This document shows positions 7,836 to 17,283 of a DNA stretch of 42,201 nt, piece after piece. Position 1 is the first letter of the stretch; each line of letters begins with the position of its first letter. A program made the translations under genes and the position numbers. The DNA comes from Deltaproteobacteria bacterium (lineage in GTDB: Bacteria; Myxococcota; Myxococcia; Myxococcales; SZAS-1). Below the pieces are notes generated by a model, which saw nothing but the letters and a program-made list of their open reading frames with translations, had not been told where the DNA came from and searched no databases. The DNA is taken from the NCBI GenBank assembly GCA_018266075.1, contig JAFEBB010000063.1, positions 1 to 42,201 on the forward strand. Direction: 5' to 3'.

Positions 7836-9191
7836 GTGAACCCGCAGGATCCGCAAGGTCGCCACGCCCCGTTCCTGCTGCTCGTGGTCCCCATCGCGCT
7901 CGTCGCGTCGCTGGTGGGCATTCGCGCGCTCGCTGAAGGCGTGACCGTCGCGAACCCCGTGCTGCCCGGCGCCGTGGTGGATGCGGGCGCGCCGGTGGTG
8001 GCCGTGGTCGACGCGGGTGCGCCGGGAGCCGTGGCCGCGGCCGATGACTCGGACGACAGCGACGACGCCGACGCCGACGACGAGGGCGCCGAGTTCGACG
8101 GCCACATTCCGTCGATCGCCGCGCTCTCGCCGTACCCCGAGGCCGATGACCTGCTCGCCCACGCGACGCCCGGCCCGAACGGCAAGCTCTGGAGTCTGCA
8201 CGACGGCAAGCCGGTGCCGCTGACGATCGACACCGCGCTGCAAGCGAAGATCGCCGCGCTGCTCAAGACCTACAACCCGCCCTACGCCGCCGTGGCCGCC
8301 ATCGAGCCCGCGACGGGCAAGGTGCTGGCGCTGGTGCAGAGCTCGCGCGACCAGGGCGCCAAGGCGCTGGGGCTGCGCGCGGTGTATCCGGCGGCGTCGG
8401 TCTTCAAGGTGGTGACCGCGGCGGCGCTGCTGGAGAAGGGCGTGGATCCCGAGCGCGAGGTCTGCTTCCACGGCGGCAAGCACCGCATCCAGAAGAAGCT
8501 CCTCGAGGACAGCCCGCGCGACCGCACCTGCTACGACATGGGCACGGCCATGGCCAAGAGCGCGAACGTGGTGTTCGCCAAGCTCGCCCGCGACAACCTC
8601 ACGCCCGCGCAGCTGCGCGCCGAGGCCTCGAAGTGGGGCTTCAACCGCGAGCTCGACTTCGACCAGCCGGTGGAGAAGAGCGCCGCCAACATCCCCGACG
8701 CGCCCTTCGACTTCCAGACCACCGCCGCCGGCTTCGGGCAGGTGTTCCTCTCCCCGCTGCACGGGGCCCTGCTCGCTTCGGCGGTGGGCAACGGTGGGGT
8801 GATGCCCACGCCCACGCTCGTCGACGACGGTCAGGTGGCCCCCGGCAAGAAGGTGCTCGAGCCCGCGCTCGCGGCGACCATCGCGAACATGATGGGCCGC
8901 ACGGTGAGCGAGGGCACCGCGCGCAAGAGCTTCCGCGAGCGCGGCCGGCCGGTGATGAAGGGCATCGAGGTGGCGGGCAAGACCGGCTCCCTCGACGACA
9001 AGCACCCCTTCCACGACTACACCTGGTTCGTGGGCTTCGCGCCCAAGGACCACCCCACGATCGCCGTGGCCGCGGTGGTGGTGAACGACCTCATCTGGCG
9101 CGTGCGCGCGCCGTACATCGCGCGCGAGTCGCTGCGCTACTACCTCGCCGACGATGCCAGGTCGGGCAAGCGCGTGCAGGCGCGTCGCTAA
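7836..9191 (+). CDS. Penicillin-binding transpeptidase, single-domain, membrane-anchored
   Basis: A 451-residue protein whose GTG start has GGAG five bases upstream. One N-terminal membrane segment (about residues 14-31) is followed by an Ala/Asp-rich acidic linker. The transpeptidase domain then begins near residue 130. All three active-site motifs are present: S188-V-F-K191, S242-A-N244 and K382-T-G384-S. It lacks a dimerisation domain and a transglycosylase domain. It therefore resembles small class B or PbpA/FtsI-like enzymes, or class D beta-lactamase relatives, that cross-link peptidoglycan in the periplasm. The stop overlaps the convergent DUF4388 gene by four bases. Confidence 0.9.
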   Translation: MNPQDPQGRHAPFLLLVVPIALVASLVGIRALAEGVTVANPVLPGAVVDAGAPVVAVVDAGAPGAVAAADDSDDSDDADADDEGAEFDGHIPSIAALSPYPEADDLLAHATPGPNGKLWSLHDGKPVPLTIDTALQAKIAALLKTYNPPYAAVAAIEPATGKVLALVQSSRDQGAKALGLRAVYPAASVFKVVTAAALLEKGVDPEREVCFHGGKHRIQKKLLEDSPRDRTCYDMGTAMAKSANVVFAKLARDNLTPAQLRAEASKWGFNRELDFDQPVEKSAANIPDAPFDFQTTAAGFGQVFLSPLHGALLASAVGNGGVMPTPTLVDDGQVAPGKKVLEPALAATIANMMGRTVSEGTARKSFRERGRPVMKGIEVAGKTGSLDDKHPFHDYTWFVGFAPKDHPTIAVAAVVVNDLIWRVRAPYIARESLRYYLADDARSGKRVQARR

Positions 9192-10354
9192 CCGCGCAGC
9201 CGCACCAGCCCCGCATCCACGAAGCGCAGGAAGTACTTCAGCGCCTCGAGCTCCTTCAGCGGGGCCACGGCGATGATGCCGCGGATGTCGCGCTTCCCGT
9301 CGATGCGGGAGAGCAAATACTTCTCCGGCGGCGACAGGTCCGCGGCGCGCAGCCGGGCCGAATCGACCGCGAGCTCGGGCACGCGCGGCGGATTCAAGAG
9401 CTGCGCCGCGAGCGCGTTGTGCAGCCCAGCCTCGGCCTCGCGCAGGAGCTCGGCGGCCTTGGCGTCGTTGGGCGAGAGCTCGAGGATGTGGCGGATGAGC
9501 ATGTCCGCCTCGGCGTACTGCCCACTGGAGACGAACTCGCGCGCGTGGGTGAGCATGCCCTCCATCGGCGTCTCTTCGCCGATGGTCTCCACCGGCGCCT
9601 CGGGGAGCCCCGGCGACGTGGCCGGCCGCTTCAGCTTCTTGGCCGGGCCCGGCGCGAGCGCGCCCTGGCGGTAGAGCGCGTAGAGCCGCTGGTAGAGGTG
9701 GAAGTCGGTGGTGTGCAGGCTGAACACCATCTCGTCGATGGTCTGGCCGTCGCGCGCGCTCTCGAAGAGCTTCTGGTCCATCGAGCCCGAGCCCGTGACC
9801 TCCTTCGAGAGCCGGGCCTCGTCGAGCTTGATGGTCACGTCGCCCGCGGGGAACACCGAGCGGATGGCCTGCCACGCGGTCTCGCGGAACTCGCCCTCGC
9901 GGTGGATGTCGAGGAGCGGCACCTCGCCGTTGACCGACTCGTTCGGTGGCTCGGGCGGCGTGGGATCGAACGAGAACTCGCCAGCCGGCCAGCGGAAGCA
10001 GGCGAGCAGGGTCTCGCGCGCCTTGATCTGCAGCACCGTCCGCAGCTTCTCCTCGGTCACCAGGTTCACCATGAGCAGCACCTTGCCCAGCGAGACCTTG
10101 GTCTCCTGCTGGGTCTTCATGGCCTTGGTGAGCTGGTCCTCGGTGAGGTAGCCGAAGTTGATGAGGAACTGGCTGAAGTACTCGCGCGGGTCGTTGCTGG
10201 AGCTGGCGACGACGATGCCCTCGAGCAGCGAGGCGGTCTTCTTCACCGTGCCCTGGGTGAGGGTGAGCGTGCCCGAGAGCTGGCGGTTGCCCAGGTACAG
10301 CGCCAGGTCCTGCATGGGCATGACCTTGAGGTCACCCGAGAGTCCAACGGGCAT
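9188..10354 (-). CDS. DUF4388 (PATAN-like) domain protein
   Basis: I chose the internal ATG that begins with MPVGLSGDLKVMPMQDL, which matches the usual DUF4388 N-terminus. Upstream residues look like unrelated Arg/Pro-rich read-through. The 388-residue protein has the N-terminal DUF4388 domain (about 4-130), with a YLTEDQL.KAM segment of the kind seen in PilZ/PATAN proteins. A central charged region follows, then TPR-like helices about 285-325 (FVSSGQYAEADMLIRHILEL). A C-terminal winged-helix-like segment reads ISRIDGKRDIRGI-like with SPPEKYLLSRIDG. In myxobacteria and Geobacter such proteins are linked to gliding, signalling or chemosensory modules, but the exact role is unknown. Confidence 0.82.
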   Translation of the reverse strand: MPVGLSGDLKVMPMQDLALYLGNRQLSGTLTLTQGTVKKTASLLEGIVVASSSNDPREYFSQFLINFGYLTEDQLTKAMKTQQETKVSLGKVLLMVNLVTEEKLRTVLQIKARETLLACFRWPAGEFSFDPTPPEPPNESVNGEVPLLDIHREGEFRETAWQAIRSVFPAGDVTIKLDEARLSKEVTGSGSMDQKLFESARDGQTIDEMVFSLHTTDFHLYQRLYALYRQGALAPGPAKKLKRPATSPGLPEAPVETIGEETPMEGMLTHAREFVSSGQYAEADMLIRHILELSPNDAKAAELLREAEAGLHNALAAQLLNPPRVPELAVDSARLRAADLSPPEKYLLSRIDGKRDIRGIIAVAPLKELEALKYFLRFVDAGLVRLRG

Positions 10355-10460
10355 GCGGGCATTGTTTCCCGGGGACCTGGGCGAGGCAAGGATCACGCGT
10401 CCATCCATGCGGGGCGCCATGGCAGCGCTGGGGAGCGCGTGTTAAACGAACCGCGACCGC

Positions 10461-11315
10461 ATGAACGTCGAGCTCTACAGCCGGCCCAACTGCCACCTCT
10501 GCGACGAGGCCAAGGCCACGCTCCTCGAGGTGCAGAAGGAGATCGACTTCGAGCTGCTCGAGGTGAACATCGAGACCGACCCGCTCTTGAAGGAGCGGTT
10601 CCTGCGCGACGTGCCGGTGGTCTTCGTCGACGGCAAGGCCTGGTTCAAGCACAAGGTTGACAAGGAAGATCTCAAGAAGCGCCTCGACCGCGCCCGCAGC
10701 TTCTCGCTGGGCACGCTCGATCCGCAGAAGACGCTCTCTCGCACCGCGCCCGTCTCGCGCGCCACCAAGGTGGGCTTCGCGCTGGTGGCGGTGGCGGCCA
10801 TCGTGGGCGTGTTCGCGAGCAAGGCGTACGTGAAGCTGGTGCTGGATCCCGAGCGCGGCGTGGAGAGCCTCTCGCCCATGCGCCAGGACAGGCCCGCGCC
10901 GGACTTCGCCGTCGAGGTGCAGGGCGGCCCGGCGCGCACGCTGGCCAGCTATCCGGGGAAGCTCCTGGTGCTCAATTTCTTCGCCACCTGGTGCGGTCCT
11001 TGTCGCGAGGAGATGCCGTCGATGAGCGCCCTCGCCCAACAAACCAAGGGTGAGAACATCGCCGTCGTCGCAGTCGACGTGCAGGAGGACTGGCCCACGC
11101 TCCAGAAGTTCTTCGGCGAGCAGAAGCCCAGCTTCGAGCTCGGGCTCGACGCCAGCGGCGCCGCGGCCACCGCCTACGAGCAGAAGAAGAACCTCCAGTT
11201 CCCGGAGACGTTCATCATCACGCCGCGCGGGCAGGTGGTGGCCAAGTTCGAGGGCGCCCGCGACTGGACCGACGCGGCCATGCTCCGCTACCTGCGCGGG
11301 CTGAGCCGCAGCTGA
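10461..11315 (+). CDS. Glutaredoxin-like domain fused to membrane-anchored TlpA/ResA thioredoxin
   Basis: A 284-residue fusion. Residues 1-80 form a short thioredoxin-fold domain of the glutaredoxin-like DUF836 type, with active site C11-H-L-C14 and the cis-Pro motif DVPVVFVDG. A membrane helix spans about 95-115. Residues 140-284 are a TlpA/ResA-like thioredoxin domain with W177-C-G-P-C181 and the cis-Pro region FPETFIITPRG. The topology implied is a cytoplasmic N-terminal dithiol domain and a periplasmic C-terminal reductase. That would suit electron transfer across the membrane or two independent redox activities. The start has no strong RBS and lies 106 bases from the divergent DUF4388 gene. 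Confidence 0.88.
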   Translation: MNVELYSRPNCHLCDEAKATLLEVQKEIDFELLEVNIETDPLLKERFLRDVPVVFVDGKAWFKHKVDKEDLKKRLDRARSFSLGTLDPQKTLSRTAPVSRATKVGFALVAVAAIVGVFASKAYVKLVLDPERGVESLSPMRQDRPAPDFAVEVQGGPARTLASYPGKLLVLNFFATWCGPCREEMPSMSALAQQTKGENIAVVAVDVQEDWPTLQKFFGEQKPSFELGLDASGAAATAYEQKKNLQFPETFIITPRGQVVAKFEGARDWTDAAMLRYLRGLSRS

Positions 11316-11369
11316 CACGGCGGTCGTCCTCTGGACGAACCTGTCGAGCTCGGCTCGACGCACCCAACC

Positions 11370-11411
11370 AGCCCCCAGCCCCCAGCCCCCAGCCCCCAGC
11401 CCCCAGCCCCC
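11370..11411. repeat. Heptanucleotide tandem repeat (AGCCCCC)x6
   Basis: Six exact head-to-tail copies of AGCCCCC lie between the thioredoxin fusion gene and the sigma-54 promoter of the next gene. Copy number of such short repeats often varies between strains. Confidence 0.95.
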
Positions 11412-11423
11412 AGCTCGTAGCTG

Positions 11424-11440
11424 TTGGCACACGTGTTGCT
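11424..11440 (+). promoter_or_regulatory. Sigma-54 promoter upstream of the NtrC-type regulator gene
   Basis: TTGGCAC, five bases, then TTGCT: the invariant GG (11426-11427) and GC (11438-11439) are exactly ten bases apart, as required for sigma-54. It points toward the enhancer-binding protein gene at 11593, leaving a leader of about 140 bases. Expected transcription start is near 11451. Confidence 0.75.
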
Positions 11441-11592
11441 CACGTTGTCCGTCGCGACCGCTGCGGGTGCGGGAGCGCCGTGTCGCGCGGGCTTGGGCGT
11501 GCACAGCTTTGCGCGGGGCGGAAGAAACGGGTGGGGCAGCGTGGCCGGGTCAGGAAGTTTTTTCCCGGCGGTCGGCGGAAGGGAACTCGTTC

Positions 11593-13152
<1,560 letters not shown>

Positions 13153-13200
13153 CCGCGCATCGTTGCTGCGCGAGGTGCTTGCTTCCGCTAGCGTGCGCGC

Positions 13201-14541
13201 ATGACCACCCCGGACGCTGCACCGGAGCCTCGCGTGCGCGCGCGCGAGCTGGGCCTCCCCCTCGGACGCTTCAAGCCTGGCAAGTACAACGCCATCACCG
13301 ACGTGGCCGGCGTGCGCGTGGGCCACTCCACCATCATCCGCGGGGCGGGGCCGCTCAAGCCCGGCAAGGGCCCGGTGCGCACCGGCGTCACGGCCATCTG
13401 GCCCAACCGCGCGAACGTCTTCGAGCAGCGCGTGGTGGGCGGCGGCTTCGTGCTCAACGGCGCGGGCGAGCTCTCGGGCATGACCCAGGTGATGGAGTGG
13501 GGCCTCATCGAGACGCCCATCCTGCTCACCAACACGCTGAGCGTGGGCGCAGTGAGCGACGCCACCGTGCAGTACATGATCGAGCAGTACCCGGGCATCG
13601 GCGATTACCACGACGTGATCATCCCCCTGGTGGGCGAGTGCGACGACAGCTGGCTCAACGACATCGCCGGCCGGCACGTGAAGCACAGCCACGTCATCGA
13701 GGCGCTCAAGACCGCCACCGACGGCCCCGTCCCCGAGGGCAGCGTAGGCGGCGGCACGGGCATGATCTGCTGCGACTTGAAGGGCGGCATCGGCACCGCG
13801 AGCCGCAAGCTCCCCGAGGTCTTCGGCGGCTACACCATCGGCGTGCTGGTGATGAGCAACTTCGGAAAGATGCACAACCTCCGCTTCGGCGGGTTGCCGG
13901 TGGGCGAGGTCCTCGAGGAGCACTTCAAGAGCTTCCCGCGGCGGCAGCAGACCTACGGCTCCATCATCGCCGTGGTGGCCACCGACGCGCCGCTCCTGCA
14001 GCACCAGCTCAACCGCCTCTGCAAGCGCGTGGCGCTGGGCATCGGCCGGGTGGGCAGCTTCGCGGCGCACGGCTCCGGAGAGATCGTCTGCGGCTTCTCC
14101 ACGGCCAACCAGATCCCGCGCGAGACGCAGAAGATGGTCCACCGCATCAAGGTCCTCCTCGATACGCGGCTCGACCCGCTCTACGAGGCGACCATCGAGG
14201 CGACGGAAGAAGCGATCCTCAACTCGCTGTGCATGGCCCGCGACATGGAAGGGCAGGGCGGAAACTACGCGCCCGCGCTGCCGCTGCACGTGGTGCGCGA
14301 CTACGTGGCCGCGCACAAGAAGATGCTGGAGAAGCCCATCCCCGTGAGCGTCCCGCAGACCACGCGGCCCAAGACCGCACCGGCGATGAAGGCCGTGGAG
14401 CCCAAGGCCGAGGTGAAGACCGCCGAGGCGCGGCCGAGCGACGTGCGCGGCGCCGAGGGCTTCCCGCTGCCCACCGCGCGCGAGGAGCAGCTCCCGCAGA
14501 AGCCGGAGAAGCCCGACAAGCCGCGCGACGGCAACGGCTGA
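13201..14541 (+). CDS. P1-family (DmpA-type) N-terminal-nucleophile aminopeptidase
   Basis: A 446-residue member of the DmpA/BapA (S58) family, which hydrolyses N-terminal D- or beta-amino acids from peptides. The precursor normally cleaves itself to expose a serine nucleophile. The N-terminal family motif ITDVAGVRVGHST is present, and the processing site is visible as TYG253-S254-IIAVVATDAPLL. GGGTGMICCDLKGGIGTASR and FAAHGSGEIVCGFSTAN are also typical. Residues from about 375 form a Lys/Pro/Glu-rich tail not needed for the fold. No signal peptide is evident. The gene begins 48 bases after the regulator's stop, with CTAGCGT just before the ATG, so its transcript may be nearly leaderless. Confidence 0.9.
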   Translation: MTTPDAAPEPRVRARELGLPLGRFKPGKYNAITDVAGVRVGHSTIIRGAGPLKPGKGPVRTGVTAIWPNRANVFEQRVVGGGFVLNGAGELSGMTQVMEWGLIETPILLTNTLSVGAVSDATVQYMIEQYPGIGDYHDVIIPLVGECDDSWLNDIAGRHVKHSHVIEALKTATDGPVPEGSVGGGTGMICCDLKGGIGTASRKLPEVFGGYTIGVLVMSNFGKMHNLRFGGLPVGEVLEEHFKSFPRRQQTYGSIIAVVATDAPLLQHQLNRLCKRVALGIGRVGSFAAHGSGEIVCGFSTANQIPRETQKMVHRIKVLLDTRLDPLYEATIEATEEAILNSLCMARDMEGQGGNYAPALPLHVVRDYVAAHKKMLEKPIPVSVPQTTRPKTAPAMKAVEPKAEVKTAEARPSDVRGAEGFPLPTAREEQLPQKPEKPDKPRDGNG

Positions 14542-14584
14542 CGGCCTTGGCCCACGCGCGGTACGCTCGAAGCGGGAGGTGTCG

Positions 14585-15394
14585 ATGCGGACGTGGTGCG
14601 TGCTGAGCGTGTTGCTGCTCGCGAGCCCGGCGCTGGCCGCCAAGCCGCCCAAAGTCATGGTGATGGATTTCCCCGCCACCAACGCGTTCCCCGCGGACGT
14701 GGTGGCGGTGCTCAACCAGTTCCTCGCCGGCGCCGTTCGCGACCAGGGCTTCGCGGTGATGACTCCTGCCGACATCGGCGCGGTGATCGGCGTGGAGCGC
14801 CAGCGCCAGCTGCTGGGCTGCGCCGAGGACAGCTGCCTCGCCGACCTCGCCGGCGCCATGGGCACCGAATACATCGTCTACGGCCGCATGGCCGCGCTCG
14901 AGAAGGACACCGCCCTCACCATCTCGCTGGTGACCAGCCGCACCGCGCTCAGCACCCAGGTGCGCGAGGTGGTGCCCAGCCACTCGTCGAGCGACCTGCT
15001 CCACGCCATCGAGAAGCTGGTGCCCAAGCTCATGGCGCCCGCGCGGCCCGTGGACCTCGCCGCCGCGAGCCCCAAGCCCGCGCCAGAGAGCGCCGGCGGG
15101 CTCCAGCCGAGCAGCGCGGTGGGCGCGAACGCGAGCGAAGGTTCGGGCTCGCCGGTCCTCGGTTGGGGCCTGGTGGGCGGCGGCGCCGTGGCGCTGGCGG
15201 TGGGCGGCATCTTCGGCGTGATGGCGCACAACAACCAGAACACCGCGAACGAAGCCGTGGCCGCCGGCAACCTGGTTCCGACGGCGACGTCGAGCGCCAT
15301 CCGCACCGACGCCTGGGTGTCCACGGGCGCGATGACGGCGGGAATCGTGGCCGCGGGCGTGGGCGCGGGCGTGCTGTTGTGGAGCTCGCGATGA
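14585..15394 (+). CDS. Exported protein with penicillin-binding activator LpoB-like domain and membrane anchor
   Basis: The ATG with GGGAGG six bases upstream gives 269 residues. A signal peptide (LSVLLLASPALAA) comes first. Then an alpha/beta domain (about 22-150) follows with KVMVMDFPATN, a helix VVAVLNQFLAGAVRDQGF, the segment GVERQRQLLGCAEDSCLADLAGAM and GTEYIVYGRM. This pattern is common in myxobacterial TolB/LpoB-like proteins that bind cell-envelope partners, but no specific partner is shown. Two glycine-rich hydrophobic segments near the C-terminus (about 195-215 and 245-265) may anchor it. The stop overlaps the next start by ATGA. Confidence 0.72.
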   Translation: MRTWCVLSVLLLASPALAAKPPKVMVMDFPATNAFPADVVAVLNQFLAGAVRDQGFAVMTPADIGAVIGVERQRQLLGCAEDSCLADLAGAMGTEYIVYGRMAALEKDTALTISLVTSRTALSTQVREVVPSHSSSDLLHAIEKLVPKLMAPARPVDLAAASPKPAPESAGGLQPSSAVGANASEGSGSPVLGWGLVGGGAVALAVGGIFGVMAHNNQNTANEAVAAGNLVPTATSSAIRTDAWVSTGAMTAGIVAAGVGAGVLLWSSR

Positions 15395-16440
15395 AGCGGC
15401 TCGTGATTGCGCTGGTATTTGCGTGCAGCGGCTGCATCGCCTTCGTCGACCCGAACCCGAAGTGCGGCCCGAACCTGGCGTGCAAGGTGGGCCAGTGCGT
15501 GGACGGCGTGTGCGTCACGCCGACGACGGGGGCGACCGCGGGCGCGTCGACGAGCCCGAGCTCCAGCGGCGCGTCGACGGGAACGGAGTCGACCGGAAGC
15601 TCATCCGGCTCGAGCAGCGCGACGTCTTCGTCGTCGAGCAACGCGACCTCTTCGTCGAGCGGCACGAGCAGCAGCACGTCGACGACGGGCACCAGCGGCT
15701 CGAGCGCGTCCAGCACGTCGAGCACGACTTCATCCACGGGCTCGTCCGGAACGTCGGGGTCGTCGACGACGTCATCGACGGGGAGCACGGGCACGTCGAC
15801 GACGGGCACCACGGGCAGCTGGAGCTTCCAGGGTGCGCGGTACCTGGACGACGTCGAGAGCTCCACCTCGCCGCTGATCGGTCTCCCCGCAGCCACCCAG
15901 CCCAACGACCTCATCGTGCTGGCTTGCGCCACCGGCGGTCAGGTTTCGCTACCGCCGGTAACGCTGCTGGTGACGGACGGTGGCATCACCACGCCCATCG
16001 TCCACAACGGGACCAACTCCTACACCACGGACTTTTCGGCCTACGCGTACGCGCGGACGGACCTCGCCTTCGGAACCGACGTCTTCTCGCTCAGCGCTTC
16101 ACAGAAAACGAACTGCGCCATCCACGTCTACCGAGGCGGGCGGGTGCTCAACAACGCCATCGCGGAGTCCAACGGCGACTACAGCTCCAACGGGCTCGTC
16201 TCCTGCGGCCCGCTCACGGCGCAGGCGGGCGGGCTCGCGTTTTTCTACGTGGAGATCCTCGGCGAGACGTCGGGTTCTCTGACCCTCGTCGACAACGACG
16301 CCGGGTTCGTGATCCGCACCACCGGCTACGACGGCAATCCATCCGGCGACGTCACGCCCACGCAGGACGGCGCGGTTGGCTTCTCCATCTCCGAGCTGAA
16401 CCTCGACTACGGCTGCGAGATGCTCGCCTTCCCGCCGTGA
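15391..16440 (+). CDS. Lipoprotein with long Ser/Thr/Gly low-complexity linker
   Basis: A 349-residue lipoprotein with lipobox FACSGC and a short cysteine-containing head (CGPNLACKVGQCVDGVC). About 95 residues of almost pure Ser/Thr/Gly/Ala follow, then a beta-rich C-terminal domain of about 200 residues. That domain resembles the jelly-roll-like domains fused to such linkers in myxobacterial outer-surface proteins. Translation is coupled to the preceding gene through ATGA. The linker probably displays the C-terminal domain away from the outer membrane. No catalytic residues can be assigned. Confidence 0.8.
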   Translation: MKRLVIALVFACSGCIAFVDPNPKCGPNLACKVGQCVDGVCVTPTTGATAGASTSPSSSGASTGTESTGSSSGSSSATSSSSSNATSSSSGTSSSTSTTGTSGSSASSTSSTTSSTGSSGTSGSSTTSSTGSTGTSTTGTTGSWSFQGARYLDDVESSTSPLIGLPAATQPNDLIVLACATGGQVSLPPVTLLVTDGGITTPIVHNGTNSYTTDFSAYAYARTDLAFGTDVFSLSASQKTNCAIHVYRGGRVLNNAIAESNGDYSSNGLVSCGPLTAQAGGLAFFYVEILGETSGSLTLVDNDAGFVIRTTGYDGNPSGDVTPTQDGAVGFSISELNLDYGCEMLAFPP

Positions 16441-16523
16441 ACGCTGCGCGCGAGAAGTGATTCGCGTTCACCCCAAACCTGCTAGAAGTGCGCCCGCTGA
16501 ATCACGACATCCTGGAGGAACGC

Positions 16524-16631
16524 ATGGCCCGCTCGAAGAGCAAGCACCGCCGGCTGAAGTCCCGGCGCCAGATGCAGTACAAGGCGCGCATGAAGCGCAA
16601 GAAGGCTGCGGCCAAGGCCGCCAAGAAGTAG
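16524..16631 (+). CDS. 35-residue highly basic protein
   Basis: A very short frame with a strong Shine-Dalgarno GGAGG six bases before the ATG and an intrinsic-terminator-like hairpin 24 bases after the stop. The product starts MARSKSKHRRLKSRRQ, and about half of its residues are Lys or Arg. The terminator and RBS support a real gene. The composition suggests nucleic-acid or ribosome binding, but that is inference. Upstream, GTGATTC (16457) and GAATCAC (16500) form a seven-base inverted repeat around a TAGAAG -10-like element. Confidence 0.75.
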   Translation: MARSKSKHRRLKSRRQMQYKARMKRKKAAAKAAKK

Positions 16632-16654
16632 TTCGCCGCCGAAGCAACGCAGGA

Positions 16655-16692
16655 GGGCCGCCAGGCACACGCCGGCGGCCCTTCGCATTTTC
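16655..16692. terminator. Intrinsic terminator between convergent genes
   Basis: GGGCCGCC (16655-16662) and GGCGGCCC (16674-16681) form an eight-base stem with an eleven-base loop, followed by TTCGCATTTTC. It serves the small basic-protein gene and perhaps the opposing lipoprotein. Confidence 0.7.
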
Positions 16693-17208
16693 TCAGTCGC
16701 TGGTGAGCGAGGCTTCCAGGGTGCAGCTGGAGTCGTCGGGGACGCCGGTGCTGTTGGCCACCAGCGCGTCGCGCATGGTGCCCGAGACCTTGATGGTGCC
16801 GTCGCCGCCCTTGGTGAAGGTGAGGTCGATGGCGGTGTCGTCGGCGTAGTCCCAGGTGGTGCCGTCGGTGGGGCTCACGATCTCCAGGTGCGGGATGTGC
16901 TGGGAGAACGAGGCGGTGTTGTCGGTGAAGAGCGTGCCCTGGACCTGAATGCCGACGTTCCCCTCGAAGTTGAACTCCAGCGAGGAGCCGTTCTGGGTGA
17001 GGGTGAAGGGCGCCTGGAACGCGCCGTTCGCGTCGCCGCTCACCACGTACACGATGTTCTTGCAGGTGTTGCCCGAGGGCGGTGAGCTGGCCTGGACGTT
17101 GTAGTTGCCGGCGACGTTCAGGCACGCCGCTCCCGAGCAGGGCGTGCGCTTCGCACCGCCACAGCCTGCGAGCAGCACCGCGACCAAGGCCACCACAGCA
17201 CGCCGCAT
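16693..17208 (-). CDS. Small lipoprotein, unknown function
   Basis: I chose the second ATG, which gives 171 residues with a proper lipobox (VAVLLAGC). The longer form adds ten residues before the signal. The mature protein has a few cysteines (CSGAAC, CKNI, SSCTL) and an otherwise beta-rich sequence. It has the character of a periplasmic lipid- or ligand-binding beta protein, but no family is recognised. It stands alone on the minus strand, downstream of the ATP-grasp gene. Confidence 0.7.
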   Translation of the reverse strand: MRRAVVALVAVLLAGCGGAKRTPCSGAACLNVAGNYNVQASSPPSGNTCKNIVYVVSGDANGAFQAPFTLTQNGSSLEFNFEGNVGIQVQGTLFTDNTASFSQHIPHLEIVSPTDGTTWDYADDTAIDLTFTKGGDGTIKVSGTMRDALVANSTGVPDDSSCTLEASLTSD

Positions 17209-17283
17209 GGGTTCCCCCGGGAAGAACGAGGAACCCACAATAACCCAGGAGCTGGGGCTCGACGAGATCCTTCGCGGGCCGCC

